Source: Metellina segmentata (lineage: Eukaryota; Arthropoda; Arachnida; Araneae; Tetragnathidae). From it: a stretch of 64,000 nt of DNA. This document shows, piece by piece, positions 31,638 to 44,123 of this stretch. Every line of letters begins with the position of its first letter. The first letter of the stretch is position 1. The stretch is taken from assembly GCA_947359465.1 (NCBI GenBank), contig OX375872.1, positions 85,120,931-85,184,930 of the forward strand, in the 5' to 3' direction. A program made the position numbers and the translations under genes. The notes under the pieces were generated by a model. That model was not told the origin of the DNA and searched no databases. It was given only the letters and a program-made list of their open reading frames with translations.

Positions 31638-32416
31638 GTAATCAAGCATACCACTGTCACAAATGTGGCCAAGTATTCCAAAATCCCAATCCCCTGAAAG
31701 TGCATCTGTCGTTTCAGTGCCTAAACCCACAGTCTCTGCTTCCATTTGAACAACCTATCTGCTCCAAGTTGGATACTCAATTTCGAATCAAGGCTTTAGA
31801 AATAACGCAATCATTTGAAAATGCCAACAACGTAGAGAGATCCACCATGAATAGTACTGTGCCGCCGTTCTTGCCACTCTTGAACGAAGAAAGCAGCAAT
31901 TCAGAAAGATATTCTCATTCCCGCAAGTGCAAGACCCTTCCGGAGCTAAAATCGTCCACTGCCATAGGAAACTCTGGAAACATATGCTACGATTTAACAT
32001 TCAAATACCTCTCTCAAAATTCGGCATCTAGTCTTACAGCTTCATCCTCCATGTGGATTGGCAATTCATCCAGATGTCCAATGTCTTCTCCAGGACATGT
32101 TTGTGCTTATTGTGGAAAAGTATACTCACGGAAGTATGGATTAAAGATTCATGTTCGCACGCATACAGGATACAAACCGCTGAAATGCAAATATTGCTTT
32201 CGATCGTTTAGTGATCCCAGCAATTTAAACAAACACGTTAGGTTGCATTCAGAAGCAGACACTCCATATCGTTGCCCAATTTGTGGAAAAGTTCTGGTAA
32301 GGAGAAGAGATTTGCAACGGCATATCAAATCTAGACACCAACAGGACAAATTAGTCCAGTTTAAGAAACGAGAAGTTGAACTTGATGCAACAGAAACTTT
32401 AAAAAGCTCAAAATGA
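31638..32416 (+). CDS. PRDM13-like transcription factor, exon 3 (zinc fingers)
   Basis: Last coding exon, from the acceptor at 31637 to TGA at 32414-32416. The first codon (Gly121) is completed across the junction. It encodes residues 121-379. An atypical C2HC finger comes first (C127, C130, H143, C148; FQNPNPLKVHLSFQC), as in vertebrate PRDM13 (FRYPNSLKAHLRFHC). A Ser-rich, probably disordered linker of ~125 residues follows. Three C2H2 fingers end the protein: C276/C279/H292/H296, C304/C307/H320/H324 and C333/C336/H349/H354. The linker TGYKPLKCK and motifs SRKYGLKIH, DPSNLNKHVRLH and GKVLVRRRDLQRH are diagnostic of PRDM13. All zinc ligands are intact. It is a nuclear DNA-binding regulator by family; targets cannot be told from sequence. 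Confidence 0.96.
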
Positions 32417-32465
32417 CGTTTTTTAAACCAGTTTAGATAAACTTATTTCGATCTTCTTTTATTAA

Positions 32466-32701
32466 TCCTCCAAGTGGTTTCGTCGAGATATCTCGCCAAT
32501 CAAGATCTGACCAATTTCTCTAATGACGCGATATCTCGTCAAGACATCGTCGATTTTTTGATGATGACGAGATCAAGATCTGGTCAGTTTTCATTTAACG
32601 ACAAAAGACGACGAGATCTTGATGGACGTGATATCTAGGCATCAAGATCTAGTCAGTTTTGCTAATGACAAGATAACTCGTCGAGGCAACCACCAGGAGG
32701 T
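32466..32701. mobile_element. Small palindromic TTAA-type element, copy 2
   Basis: TTAA at 32462-32465 and 32702-32705. Ends CCTCCAAGTGGTTTCGTCG and, from the right, CCTCCTGGTGGTTGCCTCG. The interior is made of repeated GATATCTCGTC and AAGATCTGGTCAG motifs in both orientations. 236 bp, non-coding, beginning 49 bp past the PRDM13-like stop, so it is probably in the 3' UTR. Confidence 0.88.
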
Positions 32702-32817
32702 TTAAACTCATTTTGTGTTTTATAATATACCATTAGGGGGAGGGTGAATAAGAACAAATTCAGAATAATGCTGAATTAAAAGTAATCATAAACTGGAGTT
32801 TCATTTATTTGACTGCG

Positions 32818-32823
32818 AATAAA
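32818..32823 (+). terminator. Candidate polyadenylation signal AATAAA
   Basis: First AATAAA downstream of the PRDM13-like stop, about 400 bp away. Another occurs near 34185. In AT-rich DNA this hexamer is common, so assignment is tentative. Confidence 0.35.
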
Positions 32824-32829
32824 TTAATA

Positions 32830-34520
32830 TATCCCGTGTGGCTTCATCAAAAAGATCAGTCACACTTTGTATAGGTATATTTAAAAAATCTAGCAATACT
32901 CTTAAAATGACCGATTTTAATAATTCAACTATTAGTTCATGAAATGTCGTAAGTATGCATCCAGAAATCATAAAAGCATTTACAGTCCTATTGTTTTCGA
33001 ATTCAATTATTTGTTGTTTCTGATTGATATTTGACCCTAATGATTGATTTGTTAAAGATTTTTCTTTGAATTTGATAAATCGTTTTTCTTTGAATTTGAT
33101 AAATCGTTTTTCTTTTTACTCTATTAAAACATATCTATTAAGATGAAGATTTGTTGCTGTACTAGAATAAGTAGCAAATATTTGAGATTCATAGTAGAAT
33201 TAATGTCGAAAAAAACTTTCAGAGGAAGGATTTTAAAGAAGTTATGCTAACAATAAAATTTTAGTCTGAACAGACAAAAATCCATCTTTAATGATGTCGA
33301 ATCGGTTCCTGTAAAAAATAGAGCAAATCAATCATGTGTTAACAGCTTTAAAATGAAACAATGAGATTACAGAGTAAGCTTATAAAAGTAGTTAAAATAA
33401 TTGTAAAAAGAAAATTCCCCCCTCCTTTGTATATTGCTGTGCTGAAGTAGTTTCTTCCTTGTTAATACCCGGTCTATTTACCCAATAGATTCTTGAGATT
33501 GATATATATATATTTCTTTATTGCATTTTCTTTTATAAGAGATTTAGCTTTAGCGGAAGAGTTGGAGTGCGGAATTAAGAGTATTTATTGCGTCATATTG
33601 AGTACAAATACTTAATACTGACACTGAATCAGTTAAATACATATAAACCGCATTTAACTGTATTGAACTGTTAAACAAACTGCATTAAAATGCACAAATC
33701 TTATGAAAATTGAGCAAAACTTTTAAAATTAGTGTTTTTATGAAAAAGAATGAATAATTTAAATAATATGTTAAGCATATTTGAATTCATTTTGCTTTTA
33801 TTACTACAGGAATAACTATTTGTGCTTTAGGACGATGGGCGTGAAAATATTTCAAATTTTGTATAATGTGTATAGATTTACATTTCTTTAAAACAGAAAT
33901 ATTCTTTCTTCTTGACAATGTAAGCTTAGTAAAAGAAAAGAGTGTACTTAATACTTAAGCTATAGAACAGGTTTCAAGTGGTAAAAAGTAGGTAAAGAAT
34001 TGTTTCCTCAGCTTAGCAGGTTGAACACAATGCAATTTGATTTTGTTTCACTTTACCCGATTTTCTTATTAAAGACAAGGCTGTGTTATTTTACTTTGCA
34101 TTGGTTAGTGTTATAACTATTTCATTCCTCGTATAGTGTATGCCAATATTACATCTATATGCTTTTTATCTGTGTATGTTAAACGAATAAAGCTTTATAG
34201 CTCATGATTGGTAGACTGTGATGAGTAGCATCCATTTACAACAAATTTGTCCCCTTGATAAACAATGAAAAATGGTACTCACACCATTCAGTTTGTTTTA
34301 AGTAATTGATAAAGCTGCAATGTTTTCAAGTAATTAAAACAATTATGTATGAGATATAAAATTTTTAATTTAAGGGGTAATTTTTGGGATGAGCCCCCTT
34401 AAACTTTTCAGGGGTGGTGGAACGACTGACGTTCCATTTATATGAATATTTAAGACTATATGTATAAATGTTCTAGGCCTCCGAGTAATGTACTATTACT
34501 TATTGTTATTGTGCACTCGT
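32830..34520. other. Non-coding stretch
   Basis: AT-rich. A short local duplication TTTCTTTGAATTTGATAAATCG occurs twice near 33062-33105. No gene or transposon was recognised. Confidence 0.5.
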
Positions 34521-34526
34521 ATAATA

Positions 34527-34994
34527 CACTGCTGGCAATCGAAATTGCGACACCGTGAAGGACAAGATGTATCAAAGTCATATTTTTTATAAATATAACA
34601 CAAGGCGCAAGATTGAAATGATTGAAATTACAGCTCCGTTCGCCTTGAGGAACATGAAGAAATCAGTATCGCCAGACTAGGATGCGATCATCGTGGACAG
34701 AATCGAGATTCGTCTGAAAAGACGATGTCATGCCGTTCGTTTGTCCATGCACGGCGTTTTGCACCATTTTTGCAGGTACAGACGCTTAAGGTGCAAAGAG
34801 CATCGAGAAAACACAATTTCAATATCTAAAACAGGTTCTCTGCTCCCTTTTTATACTGCCTATAAGAGGTGTTACTAGCATTTGCTTTGCATATACGCTG
34901 CAATTCTAATAATTTGCATATCCTTCCATGATCCACACACTTCAAAGCCATTGGATACTTTCTTCATGGTGTTGTATTTTCGATTGCCAGTAGG
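34527..34994 (-). mobile_element. Internally deleted Tc1-type element
   Basis: Flanked by TA (34525-34526 and 34995-34996). Inverted termini: left CTGCTGGCAATCGAAATTGC, right complement CTACTGGCAATCGAAAATAC, and both continue into ACACCRTGAAG. 468 bp. Inside, the minus strand keeps a transposase shred, HDIVFSDESRFC, matching the Tc1 second-Asp-proximal motif V-F-S-D-E-S-R-F. This orients the parent gene on the minus strand. Confidence 0.88.
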
Positions 34995-34999
34995 TAACT

Positions 35000-35820
35000 A
35001 AATCAGCATCTATTTTAGTTTGAAACAATCCTAGAAACGATTCTATCGTCAAGAAGTCTAAAATTTCTTGTAGTAATGCGCGTTACATGATGGATTAATG
35101 CGCGTTTGACCCTCAGGTTGCAAGGTAAAGTAACGTATACAAATATTATCTCATTTGATTTGCTCATACCTTATCCAAATTATAAATTTTTGTATGTTTA
35201 AAATACATTTATATAGGGTGTTCACCCATAAAGGTTTTACGAAAAACCATTTTTTATCCATTATCCATGATACAGATTTAGTTTATTTTTATGAACCGAG
35301 TGATATAAACTTTTATAAATTATTAAAAAATCTGTTAAAAGTAAATTTTTTTTTGAAAGTCACATTTGTACTGGAGGGCATGCAGGAAAATCTTCCTGCA
35401 GGTAAAGATAAATGATAAAACGTCCATCTAAATCCATATTTCATCAATTGCATACGGATGAATACTTGTAAAACTTTTCTTCAGATTTTACAGGGGACAA
35501 AATTCAAAGAATATAAAATTGATTTTCCATTAAATTAGTTTTGAATGTTTCCATTTCAAACTTGCTTTCCATTCTTTTTATTTCATATGCATGTGACAAA
35601 CTGGTAGTTTTTTATTAATCGATACATCCAAGGCCGTTCTATTTATAAAAAAATCAGCCCGTTTAATGAATAATATGTAATTAAACTCTCCAAAACCGAC
35701 AACTGGGAAACAGTACTTTCAATAAACAAGATACAATGATGGTTTCAGTTCTTCAACATAAATAACGGTAGTGGGTAAAAAAAAAGGATGCAAAATTAAT
35801 TCTTTTTTTCGCACCCTATG
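35000..35820. other. Non-coding stretch
   Basis: AT-rich; nothing recognised. Confidence 0.5.
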
Positions 35821-35824
35821 GGAA

Positions 35825-36018
35825 TTAGGGTAGTGACCAAAAAAAGCTGAAAAGCCTGTGGGCGCGTAGCATGAATGAGAAAGACAGAGAGAGTGATTGG
35901 AGTCCGAGGCAAACTCGATTCTGGTCCGACAGGTTCCAGTTGCCGACGTTTGTAGATCCAAGACCTGGTTTCTCCATCAGCCGTAGTCGGTTTATTCCGA
36001 TTCAGCCCTCATAGCGCG
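35825..36018 (+). promoter_or_regulatory. Probable promoter / 5' UTR of the signal-peptide gene
   Basis: Composition rises to near 50% GC over about 190 bp directly before the ATG at 36019, unlike its surroundings. No TATA box is evident. The start-codon context GCGCGATGG has G at -3 and G at +4, a favourable context. Confidence 0.4.
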
Positions 36019-36079
36019 ATGGACTGTACAGGGATTGCGATAACGGTGTTTCTCTTCCTTGGCCTGTGGGATGCTACAG
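36019..36079 (+). CDS. Secreted or membrane protein, signal-peptide exon
   Basis: ATG at 36019, then MDCTGIAITVFLFLGLWDAT, a short N-region and a hydrophobic core, a textbook signal peptide with possible cleavage around the WDAT end. The exon stops after 20 codons plus one base at ACAG|GTAAGA (GT at 36080-36081), leaving phase 1. The codon is completed as GAT (Asp) if it joins the exon at 63896. No other exon with good splice sites and coding character was seen between, but a small intervening exon could be missed in 27.8 kb. The first exon alone does not identify the protein; it will act in the secretory pathway or outside the cell. Confidence 0.6.
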
Positions 36080-37496
36080 GTAAGATCTTATATCTTATGC
36101 AAGTATGGATAGCAGCGCGCCGCTGGAAATTCATTATGACAGCAAAAACGGAATACGGTTCTATAGTTGCATTAAGATGGTTAAGTCAAAATGCTGTTTA
36201 CTGTTACAATATTTTGAGACAGTATGACTGAAGGGTAATGATGGTCAATATAACGTGTAAAATGCTTCCTTATTTAAAAAAACCATAGCCTAGTGTCTGT
36301 TTATCCAAGATTTGTAAATTTTTAAAATTAATTTACTCGAGACTTAAAAGTTGCATGTAGGAACAAATGAATTTTAAAAACTCCGCCAGAAAAGCGGGAG
36401 AAAATTGTTCGCATAAAAGATTTTCTGCTGTTGATTTAAATTGAGCGAGATTTGAAATAACATCCTATTTATATAAAGATTTATTTATCTCTAAGGTTTT
36501 ACATTAGGAATTTAAGAATCAGTTTAGTTTTATTTATACCTTTTTGTTGTTTTCTTAATCGATGTTTATCATCTAAAATTATTATTTTTAATTTGTGATG
36601 ATGAAAATAAAGGGATATGTGGTTTAAGATATATTTAAAATAAGCGCAGTTATTTTTCCATTTTCAGCTATTCGAATTACCTATAAACCTCCTCTATAAA
36701 CCAAACATTCTTTGAAGACTATTCGGCTTGTATATTTACCGAAGTAAAATTGCTATAAAGTCACAGTAAAAAAAATTGACAGTTTGTATACAAATCTGCT
36801 TAAACGCGAAATACTTTTCATGAGCAACTGAGTTGCTATCTTGCCAATCCCCGATTTGAAATCTTGCCAGTAAAATAATATAAAAATATTGAAAGTAAGA
36901 CACCACCTTTCCGACGAGAATTAATTTATATTGCGTCACTCTTGCAGACTCCAAGCACCCCTTTTGATCGTATCGAAAAGGGTATAAGGTTGCGATTCTC
37001 AGAAGTCATTGTGCGATAACTATCTATCATTTTATGAGATTGATGCCGCTTGTGAGACTCTTGGATGGTGTGATAACAGCCAATAATCCGAACTGCATCG
37101 AAAGAAACGTGCGAGTGATGATGCATGAAGCAGAAATGTCAAAGGAAGTAGTTGGAGTAGATATCAGTGGCATGAAGAGACTCGTGCCAAGTGAATCGCA
37201 TCCAGGTGGAACATGGACGAGCAAATTTCTTCTTCATTGAAAACAAGCAGACTGAGGTGATTGAAAAAGCTTTAAGTCGTACTTATGCCAGTAAGAGTAT
37301 ATTTTTCGAGTGTATGCGTGTTAATAGGACTCCCCAGCGAAAATTTCTACTTTTAAAGTTTTTGCAAGTACGGCATTTATAGGCTTTTAAACTAATGCTA
37401 AATTCTAAAAATCAAGAATTTTAATTTTGATTCTTCTTCAGTGTATGAACAGTAAATAGACTGATGGATAGATGAAATTTCGTATTACTGGTGTAT

Positions 37497-37785
37497 GACA
37501 ACGGGCTATTTTTGACGGCCCGTAATCAATTCCCAAGGGAAAGATCCGTATATTACTTCTAGTAATTTTAAACTGTAAAACGGTCAGATGACGAGATTAA
37601 CACCTGAGCTGGCACTTTACCTGTCCTAACTTCCACACCACACCAACGTAAGGACATTTGAGGTCATGACAGATTTAACAAATGCCGGCTCCTACTTTTA
37701 TGGCGGTCTTTGATTATACAGAGTTTCAAACTCACAACCCTCAGTTTCCTAATCCACGACTCTACAAACTGGTGGCCACTGAAAT
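37497..37785 (-). repeat. Older SINE subfamily copy, degraded
   Basis: Minus-strand body landmarks (CCTTGGGAATTGATTACGGG, CGTCATCTGACCG, GGTGTGGAAGTTAGG) and the head AGTTTGAAACTCTG. The tail is missing. Confidence 0.75.
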
Positions 37786-39493
37786 GAACTGAGAATTATT
37801 CCTGTTCTGTTTTTCAAAAGCAATGAAATCAAATAGCCTCGTTGTCAAATTCTGGTACATGATCAATAATACTTTGAACGCTACCATGACAATCAACGGT
37901 ATAATCTAAATTTGGTAAATAGGATGGTATATAATTCAGATAAATCATAAAAAAGTATAGGGGCTGTAAATGCAGTTCTTGTTTAAAAAGGAGTTACACG
38001 TAGAACTCAATGTATGGAATAAATTTAATTAATGGGCAGATTTTTTCTAATCAGTGGAAGTTGTAATTAGTCTTGAATTTTCAATTGAATCAAGTCAAAA
38101 TGTAGGATTGGAAACATGGCGTAACGTACCAACCTTAATGGAATATCATTTAAAAAATGAAAATAAATTATTAGTAAAAAGAATTTAGAGAAATCTGATG
38201 CATTTTACACATCCTAGCTTGCAAAACAAAAGCATCATTCTCTGAACTGGGATTTAAATGATCATAAAGTATATAGGTTAAGTTTGTTAAAATTAATTAA
38301 ATTAGGCTGAGATTTGTTTATTGCTCAATTTTAGTAATAATGGAATTTTGTGTAGCTACAAAAGCATTTCCTTTCATCTTTATCGAATACGTTTTTCAAA
38401 TTTAGTGAAAACTCGAAATATTCTTGCTGCACTAGAAAACGACTATATCTTTGACAAGCTAAAACCTATTATACTTCATGTACATACTGCAGGTTAAGAT
38501 ATTATACTTCGGAACAGTTCGCATATGTATTTCTCATTCTATCTGCTTTGATTACAGTTAAAAATAAATGATGCATTCAGACACTGAGAAAATGGAAGGA
38601 ATATTTATTCACACTATCTTGTCCATTGTTGCTTGTGTCTCCTTTGTTGCGATTAAATAGTGAGATGCTAACACGAAAATATAATTTTCTATGCTAAGTG
38701 AGAAGCTATCGCTGCCATTGACAAAGCTATAATTAATGAGCGATAGACAAAGAACAATTGATGTTTAACCTTTAAGTTTACGAGGGAGTAAGGAATCTAG
38801 GTAAATACATGAATTTGAGTTGAAAGAAGGGAGTCAGAAGTATCAGGGCGACAGGGACGATGACATCACGTTCTGGAATCGGTGGGTGGAGAAAGTGCCC
38901 AAACTGCTTGCTTCAATTAGAAAACACATGCTTCAGGTTCGGCAAGTTTTTTTGGAGGTCGGCATTTGTAGACTTTCTTCCTTTTGCCTGGTGACCTATT
39001 CTCAGAGGAAGAGAATGGATGCAAGTACTTTCGTATTCAAAGCATGTAACTGCCTTCAGCGAGATCTTATAAGTGACAATCCTGATATTACATTGTCAGG
39101 AATTGAGTCACTTTCCAAGTGGTTGTACAAGCTGGATGTTTTTTTTTACTACTGAAGGCTTACCGGTGCGTGAATTCATTCAATCCTGTTTCCGAGCAGG
39201 GCGAAATATGACTAAACAAGTGAATAAATCTTCGGAATTTTTTTAAATTCAATTAGTTGATTGACGGGGAGTAAAAAAACACATTTAAATTACTATTTAA
39301 ACAGAAAATACACATAGGAAAACACTCGTTGAAACCATTGTCTTTTTTGATACAGAATGAATCATACTTATGGTATTTGGAAGAATATATTCTATAGCCT
39401 TAAGTAAATCAATGACCCTATGTTCTATGTATATAGTTCATAATTTGAAACAAGCATATTGTTAAGTTGGCTAGAATAAGGTAATTTAAGATT

Positions 39494-39685
39494 TAGGTAG
39501 GTAGTTTAACTAACACCACATTAGGCAACACAACGAGCTATTGGTGAAAGTCCGGGATTAAACTCGAAGGGAAAGGTCCAAGGACAACACTTGAACCATG
39601 CAATTGGAACCATGGTCAGATGATGAGGTCACACCTGATCTGGCACACCACAGTCCAAACTTCCATACCACGCTAATGTGATTAA
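39494..39685 (-). repeat. Older SINE subfamily, 5'-truncated
   Basis: Tail ACTACCTACCT on the minus strand, then AGCTCGTTGTGTTGCC and a diverged body to GCGTGGTATGGAAG. Confidence 0.75.
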
Positions 39686-42411
39686 TATTTGGGATGCCAG
39701 AAACACATTATATCACGGAACAATCTGAATTGGTTAATAAATTTCATAACAGATAAATCTTGCAAACACATTTCATTGTAGATACTGATCATTTTGTTTA
39801 TTAAACTAAAACGTTTAGAGAGATGTAGTCAGTAGAAACAAAATAGGTTACTTGAAATCGAGTTAAAAAAAATAATATGACAAGGTAGATTAAATGAATG
39901 ATCTTTCGTAACTTCTGTGACAACTTTGTTTCCAAAATATATGGATATGTCAAAACCAATTACAATAGTATCCACACCTTTTAAAGTGGGTACTATTTTA
40001 CTTTGTTTTAGATATCGATAAATAGCTTTTAATGACGATACAAAAAAAGCAATTTTCATTAATATTTTTGGTTTTATATTGTTCTAGTTCCGATCACTGG
40101 CTCTTATAAATAAATCGTAAGCCAGAGTTAAGAGTATTGTGACTCAACAACACAGATGTGAATAAAATAAAATTTGTTTAATAGTTGAATTAAACTTTCT
40201 TTTCCTATGCTTACTAGGCTCCAATCTGGTTATTTGAAAAATATGATATTCTTTGATGGCCCGGAATCCTTTCTCACCAGTACAAAGTGTAGCTTATTAC
40301 CAGTCTCTCCCTTACACATCCTGAATTGCATTGGAGCCATACAATTAGACATTTTTAAGGGCACATCTGCCATTATATCCCTAAACTCTTTTTGCGCAGA
40401 CTCAATGACTTAGTGTAATTTTTTTACACTGGGATAAGAACGAATTTTTCTTAAAACCACGCAGATATAAAAGGCCCTTATTGCGGCGGGAGTAACGAAC
40501 GTAAATTGATATAAGCTGAATCAAACGGGATAGTATCATGGAGAGAACACACATGCCGTTTTATCACGAATATTACAAAACATTCTTAGCTAAGCTATAT
40601 CTACAAAGATAGTATAATTTAAATAGACTCAAGAAGAAAGAAACACACAAACCCGTGCGGCAAGAAAGGTTGTGTAAGGTTAAATTTTAAATATAACATG
40701 GATTGATATTCAAGAATAAAATTTCATTCCAAGTGCTATCTCTGTCTATTCTATTTTCAATAATTTTCTTTCCATACGACGCTTGAGATGTATTTATATG
40801 TAGTTTTAAGTCACAAAATAAAGCAATTCCTACATGTAAAAACTTTCTGGAAGTTCAGAACGCATCATTCGCGTGAAACTTAAATCTGAGAATCAAAAAT
40901 CTTTCAATTCTTTTTAGTTTGCAATCAGGTTTGACTCTGAAGAAAAAAAATGGTATATATTGTTCTTTTAAACCTACTATACTTCTTTCCGTGGGCAGGT
41001 TTTCTCTAATCCTTGGAATGTCTCTCTTAACCTGAAGGTTCAAAGATCGAGGATGCATTCATTGAAATCGGGAACAGCATGTTCTCTTCCTTTTTTACGC
41101 AGGTTTGGAATAGTATATTTAATCAGCACATACGATTGATGGTTGGAAATAACCTTAAGACATAAAACTTAAATGTTCAGGTTGGTGGTTTCTAGCTCAG
41201 TAGAAAAGAGAAAGTTGACTTACTGCACCCGCCCTGTTCTTTCAAGTGAAATGAAGCAATGAAATATTCCGCCTGAAGGGGGATAGTTGCCAGACAGCTT
41301 AAAATACAAAATGTTCGGCTGATCCTATCGATGAAGATGTTGAACGTGTATTGCGAATTATTTTCCTCAATTGCTTTTCTTTTCAAGGTTTACTTTCAAA
41401 CGTTGAACAGATTATCAAGCGAAGAAATGCTGATAGTTTTTGACAAAGGTATAATGAGAAACGGATAAAGACTGTCTTTATATTTTTTCTGTCTGAAAAA
41501 GTGATCAAATATAAAATAGTGAAAGTAGATTTATTCAGTTGTTGGTTTAAAAACCTCATGCGAATAATAGTGATCGCGGTTTAGTTCGACAGAATACGGC
41601 AAATCACGATGTTTGTGAAAAGTTACATATCCAGTGACTGAAATTTGCTTGCAATATTTGCAGAAATTAAGATAGAACATTACCTACTTTTTATTGAAAC
41701 TTCTTTATATTTAAATTTTATGGTCTTTGGGAATGAAATATTCTTATTTGGAGGTTGTTAAATGAATTAATTAATTATCTTGTAAAAATTTAAAGTTTGT
41801 CATTCGAAGCAAATGCATTTGCTTAAAAGATTTATTATTGAAACTTAAGAAGAGCTATGATTTTTAGAAATTAAGACTAAGAAAATATCTGTTTTTCTTA
41901 ATGATATATTTTGTATACTATCCAAAACATCACGCAGGGAAACTAAACTGAAACGCCACAGTGTAAAACTGGATGGATTAGATAAAATGATGACATATCT
42001 ACTTTAATCGTAATTAACTTAAAACGGTTCACCTCTTCCCTTGCTTCTTCCGCGTCATGCTTCATGTACTACTGAACTTGATCAAGCGGTTTGTTAAACA
42101 TTCTTTGAACAGGAAGATTTATATTTATGTTTCTTTTTTACTGATAATAACGTATCAAACTGACGTTTCATTTCCAGTTACAGGCAAATTCAAAGTGTAA
42201 CGAATTGCGTACATTAAAGATTATCCGAGTTAAACAGACGCTATACGGAATCCATTATTTTCCTCCTTAAAGTATAACTAAGATGAAATTTCTCTTAAGT
42301 TTTTTTGGACCTTTAAAAATGATTTTAAATAATTATTCATCAATTCATTCACAAAACATTTCAAGTCGTGGTTATTAAGACATCATTTATATCAATTTTC
42401 TACGGTAAGTA

Positions 42412-42527
42412 TTTTAATTAACGTCGTAATAGAGCTATACAACAGGCTATTGATGACGGCCCGGGATCAATCCCAACGGATAAGACAGATGACAACACGT
42501 AATTTTGAACCACGGTCAGATGACGAA
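42412..42527 (-). repeat. SINE 3' fragment
   Basis: Minus-strand fragment from CGTCATCTGACCGTGGTTC through CAATAGCCTGTTGTATAGC to GACGTTAATTAAAA. No ACCT or ATTACC tail remains. Confidence 0.8.
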
Positions 42528-44008
42528 TTTTCTAAGGACAGTTTCATTTTATGATTTTTATGTATTCCTGAGGTTAGTCAATGCTTTCTTGTGAATAGAA
42601 CCTACGGGATTAACGTTCGTGCAAGAGTCTGAATATTTTTAGAAGTCTTGACGAAAATAGTGTAGTTATTTAATATTTATAGGTATAGAGACACAAGTAA
42701 TAAGATAGTCATTGCTATTAAAATGTGATTGTGGATTATAAAAACCGAATAAAATAATGTACCTGAAAAAAATGCCTTGAGTTCATTCCTATTTATCTTG
42801 GAAACTTTTTTTAATCCATTCTAATTAAAAATAAAATAAAATAAAAAAATAAAAAGATACATGTATGTATAGCATTAATAGGATAATACTTAATTTCTTA
42901 CATGTAAATGCTGTTAATTAATTAATCATATATCAGATAGTCGATATTTCACTTACAATTATCATTCGACAAGAAATGTAAAATTAATAGTACGGTATTA
43001 AATTATGCTGATGCTACTTAAAAATAATATTACATTTAACATACCTTGTAATCAGTGTTCTTTAAGAAATAGAAGAATTTTCGCTTCAGAATTATCAGTT
43101 TTAACGTTTTAACGCAAGTTTAATTTTTTTAAATATAACTTTCCCCTCAACCAAGCAGTTAACAAGCGTATTTCATGTGTAGCGATTTTATTTTCAATTA
43201 AATTATTATTTTTTCATTTAATTTGAGACAATTTAAGTGTCATTCAAATGGAGAATTTTTAAACAACAATTTATCTATTCCCTGCGTTTTCAATATCTAA
43301 ACGTTTAACGTCAAGTATTTTTGCCTGCAGCACTGCCATTCAATAGTGCATTTACCTTCGTTGTCGTATTGTTAGCAAACTCTAGGTCAAGCACATTTAT
43401 TTTTTTACTCAGTTGTCCTTGAAACACGGATTCATTCGCCATTTATATAGCATGTTCCTTTATCAAGGTGCCTTTCTTGAAAATTCGATATCTGCATTTA
43501 AGTTACCTCTCCGGCCCCCAACTGAAGTAATAAAGCACAGAGGGAGTTCTGAATGTAAATCGTCCACTGTGTCTTATAAATTTATTTTACGATCGTAATA
43601 AAGTCTTCGAGACGTTTATGTGAAGGGATTGAAGGACATTTTATTCTTGCTTCGAATAATATTTAGTAGTGTCATGCTTGACCTTCGTTTCCCTTTTTTA
43701 ATGTACAACTTAATTCGAGTCCTATAATTAATATTATTTCGAGCTAGACATTCTTGTAATATTCATAGCCTAGTTCTAAAAGCGAAATCGTTTCTTCTAT
43801 TTCAATTGAAAAAGCAATTGCATATTTTTCTTTTCTTTTACTTTAGCGTTTATCTTTTAATGTTATAAAAGTGATTAGACATTTCGTTGATCAGAATATT
43901 TTTTTATAAAAGATAGTACGTTGTAGATTATCATTAATTAAGCAAAATACAATAAAGTTTTAATTTGGAAGGTAAAATATTTGCTTTAGTCTGTTAAATA
44001 GGAAATTA

Positions 44009-44011
<3 letters not shown>

Positions 44012-44079
<68 letters not shown>
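44012..44079. repeat. (TA)n microsatellite, 68 bp
   Basis: Uninterrupted AT dinucleotides, directly followed by a 16-bp-arm hairpin. Confidence 0.97.
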
Positions 44080-44083
<4 letters not shown>

Positions 44084-44123
44084 CTATTTTTTGTGCACCG
44101 TGAGTTTCACAAAACATAGGCGC
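44080..44123. repeat. Hairpin abutting the (TA)n tract
   Basis: Arms GCGCCTATTTTTTGTG (44080-44095) and CACAAAACATAGGCGC (44108-44123), one mismatch, 12-base loop. GC-capped ends suggest a real fold-back, possibly a remnant of inverted transposon termini. Confidence 0.88.

Noticed and set aside
37034..37240. Overlapping open frames on both strands
   Set aside because: No family resemblance. Openness on both strands reflects composition.
38820..39155. 111-codon open frame as a gene
   Set aside because: It starts at TTG and has no splice-site framing or recognised domain. It is retained only as part of a complex island.
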